From NCBI GenBank assembly GCA_033030425.1, contig JAUFSD010000002.1, positions 248,001-312,000 on the forward strand: a stretch of DNA of 64,000 bases, in the 5' to 3' direction. A program made the translations under genes and the position numbers. This document shows, one piece after another, positions 32,680 to 44,761 of the stretch (the stretch's first letter is position 1; each line of letters opens with the position of its first letter). Source of the stretch: Verpa conica (Eukaryota > Ascomycota > Pezizomycetes > Pezizales > Morchellaceae). The notes beneath the pieces were generated by a model. That model made no database searches, was not told where the DNA came from, and saw only the letters and a program-made list of their open reading frames with translations.

Positions 32680-33457
32680 GATGAAGTAATTGGGGGGAGG
32701 GTTTGTTGTTTTGGGGGGGTTGATTTCTCACAGCAGATGATGGTTTGAAGTGATTGTTGTCATTAGCGTTTCAGCCTCATCTTTCCGTGATGCCTGTTTT
32801 GTAGACATGCATTGATTGTGTCACAGTACTTGAGACAAGACATGTATGCCATTGATAGCGGTTCCTAATTCGCCTCACTTAGCTAGAATACATCTTTGGA
32901 TTTGTTGGCTAGCTTTTGCATCCCTGTTTCCAGCTTATTTTTGCATGCTCGGGCATGTTGTTCGCCTATAGCCAACAAATCACACAGTAAGTCTTGAATA
33001 TCATCACGTACAAGACTCACCTGCGGAGTTTGTGATGTGTCTTATTTCCCCCCTATTTGATCGTAGACTACAAATAGTATTTCGTGCCTCATCCTCACAT
33101 TTCAGATATCTAAACCTACTAGCGTTTGTGCGCTGAGCTGGACCGTGCCTATATATCTATATGGGCTTGTAAGATATGCAGAACCAGTCCTATCAATAGA
33201 TTACGGGTAGAACACACAGGCAGGTCATCGAGGGTACCCCGCATAATATCCTTCTTTAGTTCTCAGGCAGAGTGAAAGTTTATGTGTGGATACGGATACT
33301 CAATGGGGCCGAACAGAATGAATAATAGCAAACGTACGTATATAGGGTATAAACTATAAAATGGCTTTAGCTCAGAGTGCCCAAGGTCCGGTGCAAGGCT
33401 GTAATAAACCCCTCCAAGAGTTCTCCCCACAGGAATTACAACCAATTTTCATCCACT
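32680..33457. other. Divergent intergenic region of two orphan genes
   Basis: This 778-bp region separates the 5' ends of two orphan genes and should carry both promoters. No other structure recognised. Confidence 0.5.
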
Positions 33458-35214
33458 ATGACATTAGTTAAAGACCCACCTGGCGACCTAGAGATCTTTT
33501 CCTATCGCTGCCAAGACCATGCACCAGGGGGATATCCGGGAGCTATTAATGGGTTTCTTCACCAGATATTCAACATTAACGACCCAGCAGGTCTGGAGTC
33601 ATCACCTCTGGAGTATGGTACTCACAGTATGAGCAAGTCTGGGAAGATTATCACTATTAAGGTATAGTGAGTAGGGGTTATCTAGTGTGCAAGGCTCTGA
33701 CCTAAAAACAGGTCAAATTCCAGCTATCTGGCGGGAGGAAAGATGAAGCTGCTCTAAAAGTCGCTGCAGAGAATTTCTGTAAGCTCATGTTTCACAAGGA
33801 TGCAGGGACAATGACTGGAGCATTGACGACGAGTGGGATTCTGGGGTTTTCACCGGTGTCGAATCATTTCAAAGTACCGTGGATAGAAGCGATGTTCAGA
33901 TACTGTGTAGAGAATGGCCCTGAGTTTTTCAAGAAAACAGACCCTAATAAGGGTCGTCTGTCAACATGGTTTGTCGCCCTTGAAATGTCTTGATGTGGAG
34001 ATTTAACAGTCTAGGGCGAGAGTACTGAGTTTTGCTCAGTTACTGGCCGGAGAAAGCTTTATGCAACTGGCAAGCTTCTTTGGGTTTTCGGGAGAAAACA
34101 TTGCTACTATCAACAGTATAATTAATCGTGTGGGGGCTAGTGAGGTAGTGACCAGGGCCAAAAGGTTATTGTGGGCAGACGTAGTAAGTAGAACGATTAT
34201 ACTTAAATATAAATTATACACTGACTATTATTCTAGGAAAGAGCACCCCCAAAGACAATCGCTGAACAAGAGGAGTTTTTGAGAAAGAACCGTAATGAGC
34301 TTGAGAGATGTTTGGGTAATCTATGCAAGAAAATTGGAGAGCTCGAAGGTACTCTATCTCTCTATCTTTTAAAATAACAAGTTTTTTGCTAATTGATCCG
34401 GGGAGGCAACGGTGAACTACAGGGTAAAGACCTCACAGTCCTTCGTAGTAAGGAGTACCAATTACCACAAGGATCTCTGTGTTATTATCTACGAGATTTT
34501 AGAATCAGCAGCGGCTCTCTTCACAGTGAGTAACAGCATGCTCGAGCTCTTCTTCAAGCTGAGGGACGCCTCTATCTGTTCCGCAGCAGGCCATGTGATG
34601 GGAGTAGGGATATCCATGTTTTCCGGCGTCAGTATTTATCAAAGGACAGCATGGCGGTGGTTGGGTTTAAAGGGGATGATTAGCACCCCAGGAGCTGGCA
34701 TGGCAGTAGGTGCTGCTGGCTTGTTGTGGGCTGCCTATCATGGCATCAGCTGCTTAAACAAGTTGAGAAAAATGAAGGAGGTGAAGGAGATAGCGGACTC
34801 TAACAAGAAGATAGAATATATCAAGAATAGTAAGTTAAAGCTGTATGTCTACATAAACATTCTTACTAAACCCATGGTTTACCAGTGATCGTAATCATCG
34901 ACGCGTCGTGGATGGCAACCCACCAGATACATATCCTACTACAGTTAATACAGTATACAGATGCACAGGACGTGACCTCTGTAGACTTTGTGGATTCCGA
35001 GGCGAAGAAATGGTGGAAAAATTATGTCACTCAAGTGAAGGTACCCAAGAAAGTTACTGGAGCCAAAGAAGTTACTGAAGTTAAGAGTGAAGCTGAAGAA
35101 GAGGAGGATCCATCGCAGGAAGATCTTGGTGCCAATGCTGTATTAGTATATCTCAGCGAGCGGGGCCATGAGCTGAGGAAGTATTTGTCGGAGTTTGATG
35201 CGTTGGGGTATTAG
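33458..35214 (+). CDS. Orphan protein, 7 exons, coiled coil plus glycine-rich helices
   Basis: Exons: 33458-33661, 33712-33968, 34015-34183, 34237-34348, 34406-34525, 34587-34829 and 34886-35214; all phases close to give 477 aa. No family recognised. The N-terminal 210 residues look globular (SYRCQDHAPGGYPGAINGF, KVAAENFCKLMFHKDAG). A charged helix follows (about 211-250, IAEQEEFLRKNRNELERC). Then come two hydrophobic Gly/Ala-rich segments, GHVMGVGISMFSGVSIY and GAGMAVGAAGLLWAAYHGI (about 289-340), which could insert in a membrane. The tail is Lys/Glu-rich (KVTGAKEVTEVKSEAEEEE). An unspliced frame through exons 5-6 also looks open, but donor gtgagt and phase closure favour the split form. Function unknown. 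Confidence 0.68.
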
Positions 35215-35556
35215 CTGTCATATTTTTGACATAAACACACATCCTAATTTACCCGGATATCCCATGGGTCAAGCAAATCAGAGGAGACTCTTTCATATCT
35301 GACTCTCTTGTGAAGGTGGTAGTGATAATATATACTAGTAATATCAGATGCAGTGGGATTGTTGGAGTAGGCCGGGATGTCTGACTATGACGTGTGCTCT
35401 AATAATATACCCCCTGTGATAGGGCTCAGGGCTAAAGACTCGGTTCGGTACATTCCGTCGTCCCATTGATGACTAAGCCTTTGATTGGGCAAGGGTCCTG
35501 TCCAAGGTGTTGAGCTCTTGATCCCCCTCCTCTCTCCTTCTTCTGTATCCCTCACA
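35215..35556. other. Short intergenic, CT-rich leader before ATG22
   Basis: The last 40 bp before 35557 are pyrimidine-rich (ccctcctctctccttcttc), typical of well-expressed fungal leaders. Nothing else is seen in the 342 bp. Confidence 0.5.
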
Positions 35557-37663
35557 ATGCGCGCCCAGGCAGCTGTCCCCCACTACCGGGCACTATTAGA
35601 TCCAGATCCTGAAGATGCTGATGACGAGCGCTCGTTCTCAGACGCCGAGGAAGACGAATATCGTTCTCGCCCTCATCACTATCATCACAGAGCTCAAATC
35701 CCCCAGTTTCCCGGCCAAGATGTTCGGTCCACGTCCCGGAAGGAACTCATGGGCTGGTACTCGTACGCCTGGGCTGCAGAGGTGTTTGTTGTTTGTGGTG
35801 TAGGCTCCTTTATACCTGTAACCCTGGAACAGCTGGCAAGAGACAATGGACACATGCTCTCCGACAGGAACTTGCGGTGTGGAGATTCAACAGGACCTGA
35901 TGTTGGTCTTGGGCCTGGCACGGATATTTCAGATGGACCGTTAGATCAGTGTGTGATAGATATTTGGGGCTGGCAGATGAATTCGGCCTCCTTTGCAATG
36001 TTGGTTGCTTTCCATGGGTAGGCTAGCGTGTCTCGAGTGCTAACAGATTGAATTTCAGGTATACATTTTCGTTATCTGTTCTACTTCAATCCCTCATAAT
36101 AGTCTCAATGTCTGGAGCCGCAGATCACGGTAAATACGTCCCGGGTTTCAGCTCCCTCTTGCGATTATTGACGGCCCCGAAGGAGCATACAGGAAGCGGC
36201 TACTACTGATTTTTGCCTTCTTTGGCAGCGTGTCTACAATGTTATTTATCACGGTAACGGAGAGACTCTATCTTTTTGCAGCAGTATGGGCCGTCTTTGG
36301 CAATATTGGTTTTGGAGCCTCGTTCGTTCTTTTGAATGCCTTTCTCCCTGTTCTAGTACGGCAGCACCCAACACTACTCTATGCAGAGACCCCTATTGCC
36401 GCTTCGCCGGTTATTAGAACGCCTGATAGCGAAGAGGATTATTTATTACGTGGCAACTCACCCCAACCAAATCTGGATATTCCTGGCATAACAATTGAGC
36501 AAACAAGAGCAAAGAGTAGCCCATCTTTAATTTTAAGCAGTCAGATTAGTAGCTATGGAATAGCAATCGGCTACACTGCTGCGGTCTTGCTTCAAATCTT
36601 TGCCATTATCCTGGTTCTAATAACAGGGTCCACAACCTGGTCCTTGAAGCTCGTATTGTTTTTTGTAGGGTTCTGGTGGTTCGTGTTTACTATTCCTACA
36701 GCAATGTGGATGAGACCCCGACCTGGCCCACCACTACCCGCGCTGCCGATGGAAGATATGAATGGGAGTGCGAGTGGGATGCTGGGTGGTGACCGTAGTT
36801 GGTGGGGCTATGTCAAGTACGCCTGGAAGGGACTGTATAAGACAATTAAGAGAGCACGAAGATTGAAAGACATTATGTTCTTTCTAGCGGCGTGGTTCCT
36901 AGTCAGTGATGGTGTAGCTACAGTCAGCGGCACAGCTGTTTTGTTCGCGAAGACTGTATGCCCCTTCCTCACTTTACCCACCTATAAGAAATATAATCCT
37001 AACTTTATAATTTTTGAACGTTCTAGAATCTCAAAATGAAACCCGCTGCCCTAGCGTTTATCTCAGTAATCTCTACAGTCTCTGGTGTCGGTGGAGCCTT
37101 CGCTTGGCCACGTATCGCCGAAATATTCAGGCGAACACCAAGCCAGACTATTCTCATCTGCTGTATGGTGTTCGAGTTGATCCCGTTATATGGCCTACTA
37201 GGGTTCATCCCTGCTATCCGCGATTCCGGCTTTGGCGGGCTAACAAATTCATGGGAAATGTATCTTCTTGGAGCTGTATATGGATTTGTTCTTGGTGGCG
37301 TGAGTGGATACTGCCGGAGTGTTTACGGCGAACTAAGTACTACTCCTCTACCTACTATGCAATATCTGGTACTAACAGTAAGAAATAGTACCACCCGGGT
37401 TCGAAGCAGCATTCTATGCACTATACGCAGTCACAGACAAGGGCTCTAGTATCTTCGGCCCAACAATTGTGGGTGCATTGACGGACAAATACGGGGATAT
37501 CAGATATGCGTTCTGGTTTCTTGCGATACTGCTCGCATTGCCAATCCCATTGATTGCGGCGGTGGATGTGGATCGAGGGAAAGAAGAGGGGAGATTATTG
37601 GCAGAGGAAGAGCTATTGCTTAGTAGCCCGCCAGTGGTAGAGGATTTGACATACGGGATATGA
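35557..37663 (+). CDS. ATG22: Autophagy-related protein 22, vacuolar effluxer
   Basis: Five exons: 35557-36017, 36059-36129, 36183-36955, 37027-37336 and 37389-37663; phases close to give 629 aa. Joined junctions restore family blocks: [40 protein letters not shown], and [20 protein letters not shown] followed by [16 protein letters not shown]. These, with [15 protein letters not shown] and an MFS-type run of about 12 membrane helices, identify Atg22. It exports amino acids from the vacuole after autophagic breakdown. The N-terminus has an acidic cytosolic stretch (1-55), and an insert between helices (about 245-300) is hydrophilic, as in the family. Length fits fungal Atg22. The start follows a CT-rich leader. 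Confidence 0.93.
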
Positions 37664-40604
37664 CGGGTATATGTTTTTGGCTTTTTGGTCTGGTTTGTGT
37701 TTTGTGGCTACATGGGCGTGCTGGCGTGGGTTGTACTTCTCTTCCCCTTGCCGCTGTAGCTTTTCTGGCTTGGATTATTGTTTTTTGTCTAATACCCCCA
37801 TTCTGTTGGGTGTCGTATATTTGGTTATGATGTTACTCTTTTCAGCATCCTCTTCAACTTTTCTTCCTACTCTCAATTTGCTCTTTTTTTCTTACGACCA
37901 AGAACATTAATAGGTACACTAGGCCGTAACGCTAGGTAGGGTTATATATTCCTCTACGTTAGCGTTTTATATGTCTTGATTGTACATGGGTGTTCTGTGG
38001 GCATGTTATTTTTCGCTTCTCTTTCTTAGCTTTATCTCACGAAACCGCCGGCCGGTGTTGAGTGTGGATAGGTGGTACATTCTTTGGTCTTTTTTTGATA
38101 TACCTTATTAAGACTTTGGGGGAAACCCTTTTTATCCCCAACTGGGACCTGGACGCTTGGGTTACATTAGAGATTGAAACGAAAATGGATAACTATGGGG
38201 GGATGGGTAGGAGGCTAGAGCCTAGTAATGAGGCGATGAGGCGATGAGTAATGCTCAGCGATCTGGCAAATCCAATGAAGTGCGTGTATATAAGACAACG
38301 GGTACGAGTGGTTGTCTATGAAATATGTGGTCATCATTGAATACATCTCCCTTAAATTTATCTAGTACCGTATTAGCTGGCGAAATCCGTTTTTACACTT
38401 TGGGGTTGAGATAAGAAGTGGCGAACGACCTAGCTCGTAAAGGCAGTTACTATCCTCAGTTGGGCGAAAACACTGCTCCTAAACCATTTTCAGTAAGATA
38501 TTCCGAGCCACACCTTGTTTTCACCTCAAAGCGCAGAAACGGACTTCACTAGTTAAAACGGTATATGAAGCATTATATACCTATTAAATACTATTTATAA
38601 TTTATACATACTCACTCTATCCTACTCTAAATATCTTTGATGAAGCGATTGGGGCTGTTAGGGTTCAATGGTATTTAGGGTTTACCTACTAGGGTAATAT
38701 TTTTCTGTTTACAATTTCGTAGGACGCTTGTAGGTCTTCTGTTTTTGGGGGCTAATGCCTGTGACTATTAGTTAATATTGGGATAGATAGATGGGTAATG
38801 AATCTCATTTTTCTAGCACAACGTTAGTGAATATTAACAGTAATGGAAACTGCTCGAGTCAGTAAGAAGTATTGGAACACAGTAAAAAGGGAAACATAGC
38901 GACTTCATAGATCTGTGACTTAATAAATATAGAAAAACATAATTGTAGAAATAGTTTATTACTGTGACTATCCAGATTCGTAACTTTGTAGGTCTTAATA
39001 CTTCTCTAGCCCGCTTACCTGAGTAATAAGATGGGTAGTTGGGTGTGTGAGGGTTGTTGAGCGAAGATTAGATGAAAGGCTTTGGTGAGCAAGAGATCTG
39101 TGAACGACCTAAAACAGCGGCTTAGACACTATACGTGTATGCGGCGGGTATCTGCAGGGGGTATACTCTTGCGCTGTCGTGTATAAGTAGTTATATCAAA
39201 AGGTTAGCACGTGTGTGGTCGATTAGCTGCTAGAATATTAGGCTTGACCCGAAGGAATACTACACTATGTGGGTACCCATATCATGATATATCACTCGTT
39301 AGACTTACTGGGGGATCGACATCTTCCTTTTTTATTACGTTTTTTTTTCCTCATTTGTTAATCGACACCTTCCCGTCTAGTGTGGCACAAATATTCTTGA
39401 CGAGAAAAAAGTGATAGACATGCAATGCAGTGTAGTCTTGAATAGGCATTGAGTCCAAGTGTAGATCGACTGATTGATGAGCTAAATAATTATTGTGAGG
39501 TTCTGGTTTAAGCGTTGCGCTTACTGTCAGCCTTGTGTTTTTTTTTGAGGCGGAAAACCGGGTTATGATTGGCAAAGCCTGTGAATGGGTATTAAAAAAA
39601 AAGTTGAAACTTGGTAAATTTGGTGGAAGGCCCTGGTATTGGACCTAATACTAATGCCGAAGGTTATTATAATTGTTTTTTTCCGCTGTGGATCCACTGT
39701 TTCTCTTACATGAAACTTATGGATTTATAGAGCCTAGATTTGAATGTAAATTACATGTAGGACTAAGTTTCAAATTTTCAAATTGGTTTCCATTAGTAGT
39801 TAAGTAATGGTAAGATATTGTATATGTATAGTACTGTATAGTTATAGTAAAAGCTCTATATAGGAATACGTTCGGGACCGAAAGTTGAGGAGAATATTCT
39901 AACAGAGGTATTATTCTAATCCAATGGGAGCTATCTTAGGTAGAATAATTGCCAAAGATAATCTAATGCGGCTCTTCTCGGGGGTTTCTACTGAGTATAT
40001 CCTTATAGAGAGCTTGTAGGGGTATAGGTAAATACATAATTTGTAATTTCTTTTATCATTGTATATAGGAGAGAATGTGGGGTAGTGGTTTTAAAGAAAA
40101 TCTCTCATGGTTGTGTATATGTTCCGCACGATTCGCGGGTAACATATCCATCCCACTACACGCATATATGTAGATCTCTCATGGTTGTGCATGTTCCGCA
40201 CGATTCGCGCGTAACACATCCATCCCATTCCATGCATATATGTAGATCACTGAGTTTGTAAATCTCTCAAGATTGCTTTTAGTGACGTATCGAATCCAAG
40301 CCAGGGCTAATCGATTCAGAGATGCTGTGGGGCTGCATATGCATATGCATTTCAATTCCATTTTCACACGAGCGCGCAGTAAGTCTACCAATCCGTATGT
40401 ATGGCAATTTCGCCAAAGAGCTTCAGTTATAAGAAAGTTGTACTTATGAGAGTACTGTTACAGCAATATTAGATTATTTAATAGACCTTCGGCCCTTCCA
40501 ACTATCGTAAGGTCTTTAGCTCCCTAAATACTAGTATCCAGCTAGTATCCGCTCTTTCTCATTACCTCACCTTTTGATTCTCTCACCCTTTAGTAAACTC
40601 TACC
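37664..40604. other. 2.9-kb AT-rich intergenic region
   Basis: No gene supported. Short ORFs (for example 38062-38247 and 39211-39575) lack family signals. A 72-74 bp tandem duplication at 40100-40245 is listed separately and lies about 360 bp upstream of the oxidase gene. Confidence 0.5.
40100..40245. repeat. Two-copy tandem repeat of 72-74 bp
   Basis: Copy 1 is 40100-40173 and copy 2 is 40174-40245; both run from atctctcatggttgtg to catatatgtag and share gttccgcacgattcgcg. They differ by a 2-bp indel and several substitutions. A short fragment (atctctcaagattg) recurs at about 40259. The repeat is upstream of the oxidase gene and could affect its promoter. Confidence 0.9.
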
Positions 40605-42976
40605 ATGGCTATCGCTACCGGGGATGTCTACGAAGTCCTCGTCCGCAACAAGCCCAAGTCCAAGCCCAAGCCCAATGAAAACGCCATTACCATCCAGGTC
40701 AAGGACATCAATATTGAATATGGGACACTCATATATGAGGGCTGCAAACTCGAGTATGACTCTGGAAATAATGTTATAGACGAAGTCGCCTTCACAAAAA
40801 TCGATAAAGCTATCGATGGACTCGACATTCCTGCTGGTTCCTATGGCGCATTCCGCGCTGTGTCTTCTACGACGGATCCTGGAGCTTTACCGAAGGGTAG
40901 TTTTAGTCTTTACAAGAAAGAGGAGGGTATCTTGATCGAGACTTTTGAGTTCCCGTGGAAGGGTAATCCAGTCAAGAAGATTGGCCCTTGGAGTGTGGAT
41001 GGTAATGCTCTAGTTTACACGGAGGGTGACTTCAATTTTACGGCCGAACATCGCATCCAGCAGGCTCAATATCCCGAAGTCTTGATTATTGGATCTGGAC
41101 CACTTGGTGCTACTTATGCGCGGAAGATTATAGAGGCAGGACATGAGGTTCTTATGGTGGAGATGGGAGCACAGTAAGACCTTTTATCTTATTGAGTTCT
41201 TTGCTAGCAATTTCCTAACTAGAGACATAATCTTATAGGGAAAGCGAGACCATCGGGAGACACAAGAAGAATGCAGTAGCATTTCAAAAAGACATCGACA
41301 GCTTTGTGAAGTATGCACTAGATATTACTCTCTAACCCCCAATCTCTTACATTTTACTAACTTGGTTTCCTTTTTAGCGTCATCAAAGGAGACCTAAGCA
41401 CACTATCAGTCCCAGTGAGAGAGAAATACACTTCGACCTTAAGCCCCGTTTCGTGGAACTCCAGAAAATCCTTCACTCGCAATGGTCAAAACCCTGACCA
41501 AGAGGAGTACGACAACCTCGGCGCTGCTGCTGCCACACGTTGTGTCGGTGGGATGGCTACCCACTGGACCTGTGCAACCCCCCGTCAGGTCGAGCCCGAG
41601 CGCCCTACAATCTTCGATGATACCGAGTGGGGCAGACTTTATAAAGAGGCTGAAGGCTACCTCAAAACTTCTTGCGACCAGTTCCAACCATACTCAATTC
41701 GTGACCAACTGGTTAAGAAGAAACTTGAGAAATCTTTCAAAGATTTGTTCCCAGGAAGAGAGGTTAAGAGCTTGCCGCTGGCATGTAAGAGAAACATGGA
41801 AACGAACCCTGATCTTGTTACCTGGTCTGGGGCCGATACTGTGCTTGGTGATGTGGTTCATAGTGATAAGTTTCACCTGCTATCTAATCGCCATTGTACG
41901 AAAGTGTTGTACGACAGCAGTACCGAGAGTATAGCTTTGGCAACTATAAAGAACTTAGAGGGCAAGGATAGAATCTACGTTTTCGCAAAGAAGTATGTCA
42001 TTTGTGGAGGATCGGTCCTGACTCCTCAGGTTCTTTTCAACTCGGGGTTTAGACCTACAGAGGGGTCACTTCCGGCTTTGGTTAGTTGAAAATAGAGACA
42101 CTTGATCTAATTGATGTACAAAGCTAACTGTTATTAAATACAGGGCCATTACCTGACGGAGCAAATTATGTCATTCTGTCAAGTTATCCTCAAGGCTGAG
42201 TATATTAAAGAAGTGGAGGAAACAGAGATACCGGAGTGGAGGAAGAAAGTGGATGCACATAAGGCAAAGCATCCTGAAGATCCTCTTCCTTTCCCATACA
42301 ATGACCCAGACCCACAGCTCACCACCCTCGTATCTGAAAAATTTCCATGGCACACTCAAGTATGATAACCTAAACCCAGAATATCTGCCAATTTATACTC
42401 ACCTATGAATCAAACAGATTCACCGTGACGCCTTTTCATACGGTGAAGTTGCCCAGTCATTGGACTCGCGACTTGTCGTTGATTTCCGTTTCTTTGGAAT
42501 GGTCGAGCCGGAGAAAACCAACTGTGTTACGTTCAGCACCAAGATTCGTGATCACTTCCATATGCCGCAGCCAACTTTCCATTTCGTACCCGGCGAAGAA
42601 GCCCGAAATAGATCTCAATTGATGATGCAAGAGTAAGTCAAACAAGTCCCAAAGTCGGCATTACATTTTTAGCTAAGAAATACGCAGTATGTGTACTGTA
42701 GCAACCCAAATCGGTGGCTTCCTTCCTGGCTCTGAGCCTCAGTTCCTAGAGCCTGGTCTAGCTCTTCACATCTGCGGCACTACTCGTGCTGGTGATAGTA
42801 AGGCAGACTCTGTGGTAGATAAAAACTCAAAGGTTCATGGTGTCAAGAACCTCTGGTTGGGTGGTAACGGTGTGATCCCGACAAAGAACGCTTGTAACCC
42901 TACTTTGACGAGCATGTGCTTTGCAATTAAGGGAGCTGAAAGTTTGATTGCAAGTTTGAAGGACAAAAGTCTTTGA
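40605..42976 (+). CDS. Pyranose 2-oxidase-like GMC flavoprotein with extended N-terminus
   Basis: Six exons: 40605-41173, 41239-41310, 41378-42080, 42144-42359, 42418-42632 and 42688-42976; phases close to give 687 aa. The start has a good context (accatggc). The enzyme family oxidises aldopyranoses at C2 with O2 (yielding H2O2) or quinones, using covalent FAD. Seen here: FAD-binding GSGPLG (163-168); GGMATHWTCATPR with the flavin-linking His at about 276; LALHICGTTRAG with the catalytic His at about 619; and NACNPTLTSM with the catalytic Asn at about 662. There is no signal peptide, so an intracellular or unconventionally exported enzyme is likely. The first ~155 residues are much longer than the usual ~40-residue lead and contain a distinct strand-rich segment (IEYGTLIYEGCKLEYD, GSYGAFRAV, GSFSLYKKEEGILIE). 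Substrate is not proven. Confidence 0.9.
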
Positions 42977-43365
42977 CAGGCTATGATGCCAAAATCAATA
43001 AAAAAAACTTGTTAGGAAGTGTTTATATGCTTTTGGTCTTAGTTTGGGATGAATATTTGTCAAAGTGCCTCAATCGGATAGTAATCAATATTCCCCATGA
43101 AGCACCTTAAAATTCATAAAATTGGTATTATTTAATCTTGTAAACTGGAGTTGAATATTGGCTATCTGTGTTTTGTCCCTTGTAGTGCTACACACCAATT
43201 CAACCGGCATCACACCCACTCACTCGGTCCCACCCCTCCCCCACATGCGCACCCCACATCACGCCAAGCCACCAAATCTTGAAAGTCCTCGATACCCGGA
43301 CCTCAACCGACGCCAACATCAATTCCCACATACCAAACCACCAACGGCATCAAGAAACCCCTACA
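42977..43365. other. Intergenic
   Basis: The first half is AT-rich (3' end of the oxidase gene); the second half, about 43180-43365, is C/A-rich leader of the MICOS gene. No other feature seen. Confidence 0.5.
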
Positions 43366-44229
43366 ATGGCCTTTCGGCAATTACGTTCGGCGCGGGTAAG
43401 TATCAATTCCCTCCTAGAGCTCTACTACCACGAATTCTGCTAACCACAATTTACCCTAGCCCGCCGCTTTCGCCGCCGGCGTAACTCTCACGGCCCTCCT
43501 CTCTGCTACGACCCCCGTATACGCCCAAGAAGCAGTAAACAACCGCCCTGTACCTCCTCCCCTATAGCCCTCTCCTATAGCCCTCCCCTCCAAGCTTTCT
43601 CCCCCCCCCCTCAACTAACAACTCTTCCCACCGTATAGTCTAAAAAGTCACTCTACGACCATCCCCCGACAACCACAAACCCCACCATATCCACCCCGGA
43701 ATCCCACACCGCCTCTCCAACACCCACAGACCGTCTCGCCGTCCACATCGGCACCGCCCGTCGGTTCATTGAAGTACACACCGCCCTCGCCCAACGCGAG
43801 ATCGACTCCGCATTCACAAAGTACCTCTCACTCGAGTCCTCCGTCACCTCCACCATCGCCTCACTAGCGCCTCCGCGATCATCTGAGGAGAAGGTTGTTC
43901 CCGGATTACTATATGTTGCGGTCGCAACTATGGCCGGGTCAATCATTGCGAGGAGGAGGTTGCTCCCCATCAGGGTCGTGACTCCAGTGGTGGTTGCTGT
44001 TGGCGCTGGGTGGTATTTCTTGCCTGAGACGAGTAGGAATGTGGCGGATTTGGTGTGGGAGTGGGAGAAGATGGTGCCGGGGGTGGCGGAGAATCATTTG
44101 TTGGCTAGAGACGCTGTTGAGAAGGCGCTGAAACAGACGCAGAGGACGGTGGTGGATGGAAGGAGGAGTGTTGATGATGCTGTTGGGGAGGCGAGGAGGA
44201 CTGTGGAGGGGTGGGTTAAGAAGGGTTAG
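43366..44229 (+). CDS. MICOS complex subunit MIC26/MIC27 (apolipoprotein-O-like)
   Basis: Three exons: 43366-43395, 43460-43549 and 43639-44229; phases close to give 236 aa. The basic, Ala-rich N-terminus (MAFRQLRSARPAAFAAGVTL) suits a mitochondrial presequence. The SKKSLYDHPP segment and a helical region (VHIGTARRFIEVHTALAQRE) lead into two hydrophobic segments (VPGLLYVAVATMAGSIIARR and VVTPVVVAVGAGWYFLP), then SRNVADLVWEWE and an amphipathic tail. This is the Mic26/Mic27 pattern. The protein shapes crista junctions in the inner mitochondrial membrane with the other MICOS subunits. The first coding exon is 30 bp. I cannot tell Mic26 from Mic27 here. Confidence 0.9.
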
Positions 44230-44761
44230 GTAGAGGGAAGTGTTATTTTCTTCCCCCCCTCGTATCAGGGTGGTGGGGTTATGGTGGGTTGGGTATAAAT
44301 ACTGTGGAAAGGTTACTAGGTCAAGTAACGATAGAATAAAAAAAAGGAACTATTTGCATTCACTACAGTTGTATTGGCCATATGCCCACAAAACCACACA
44401 TACTATCTCAAAAACTAAAGCAAAAACTATACATAAGTTCAATTGAGATCATTAAAAAACACATGTCTTCAGAACCAGCTATCTACACACCCCACCCCAT
44501 TACTACAACAAAAAAGAGTCATAGCAAACATAAAACTCCATAACCCATTACTATGGGCCTAAGATAGAAAAAGATACGTCACAACCAAGATTCCTCCCCA
44601 TTACCTTCAAAGAAAAACGGGAGTAATCACCCAGAAACCGGGGAAGGGGAGAAAGGGGGGGAAAGATACAACACCGATAGTCCCACAAGGAAACCCCCGA
44701 CAAAAAAATATATATTACAAGAAGTCCTTCATCTTTTTATAGCCAACTGTTTTTTTACCTT
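44230..44761. other. Convergent intergenic spacer
   Basis: AT-rich 3' flank shared by the MICOS gene and MED14. Homopolymer G/A blocks occur at about 44640-44665. No gene seen. Confidence 0.5.
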
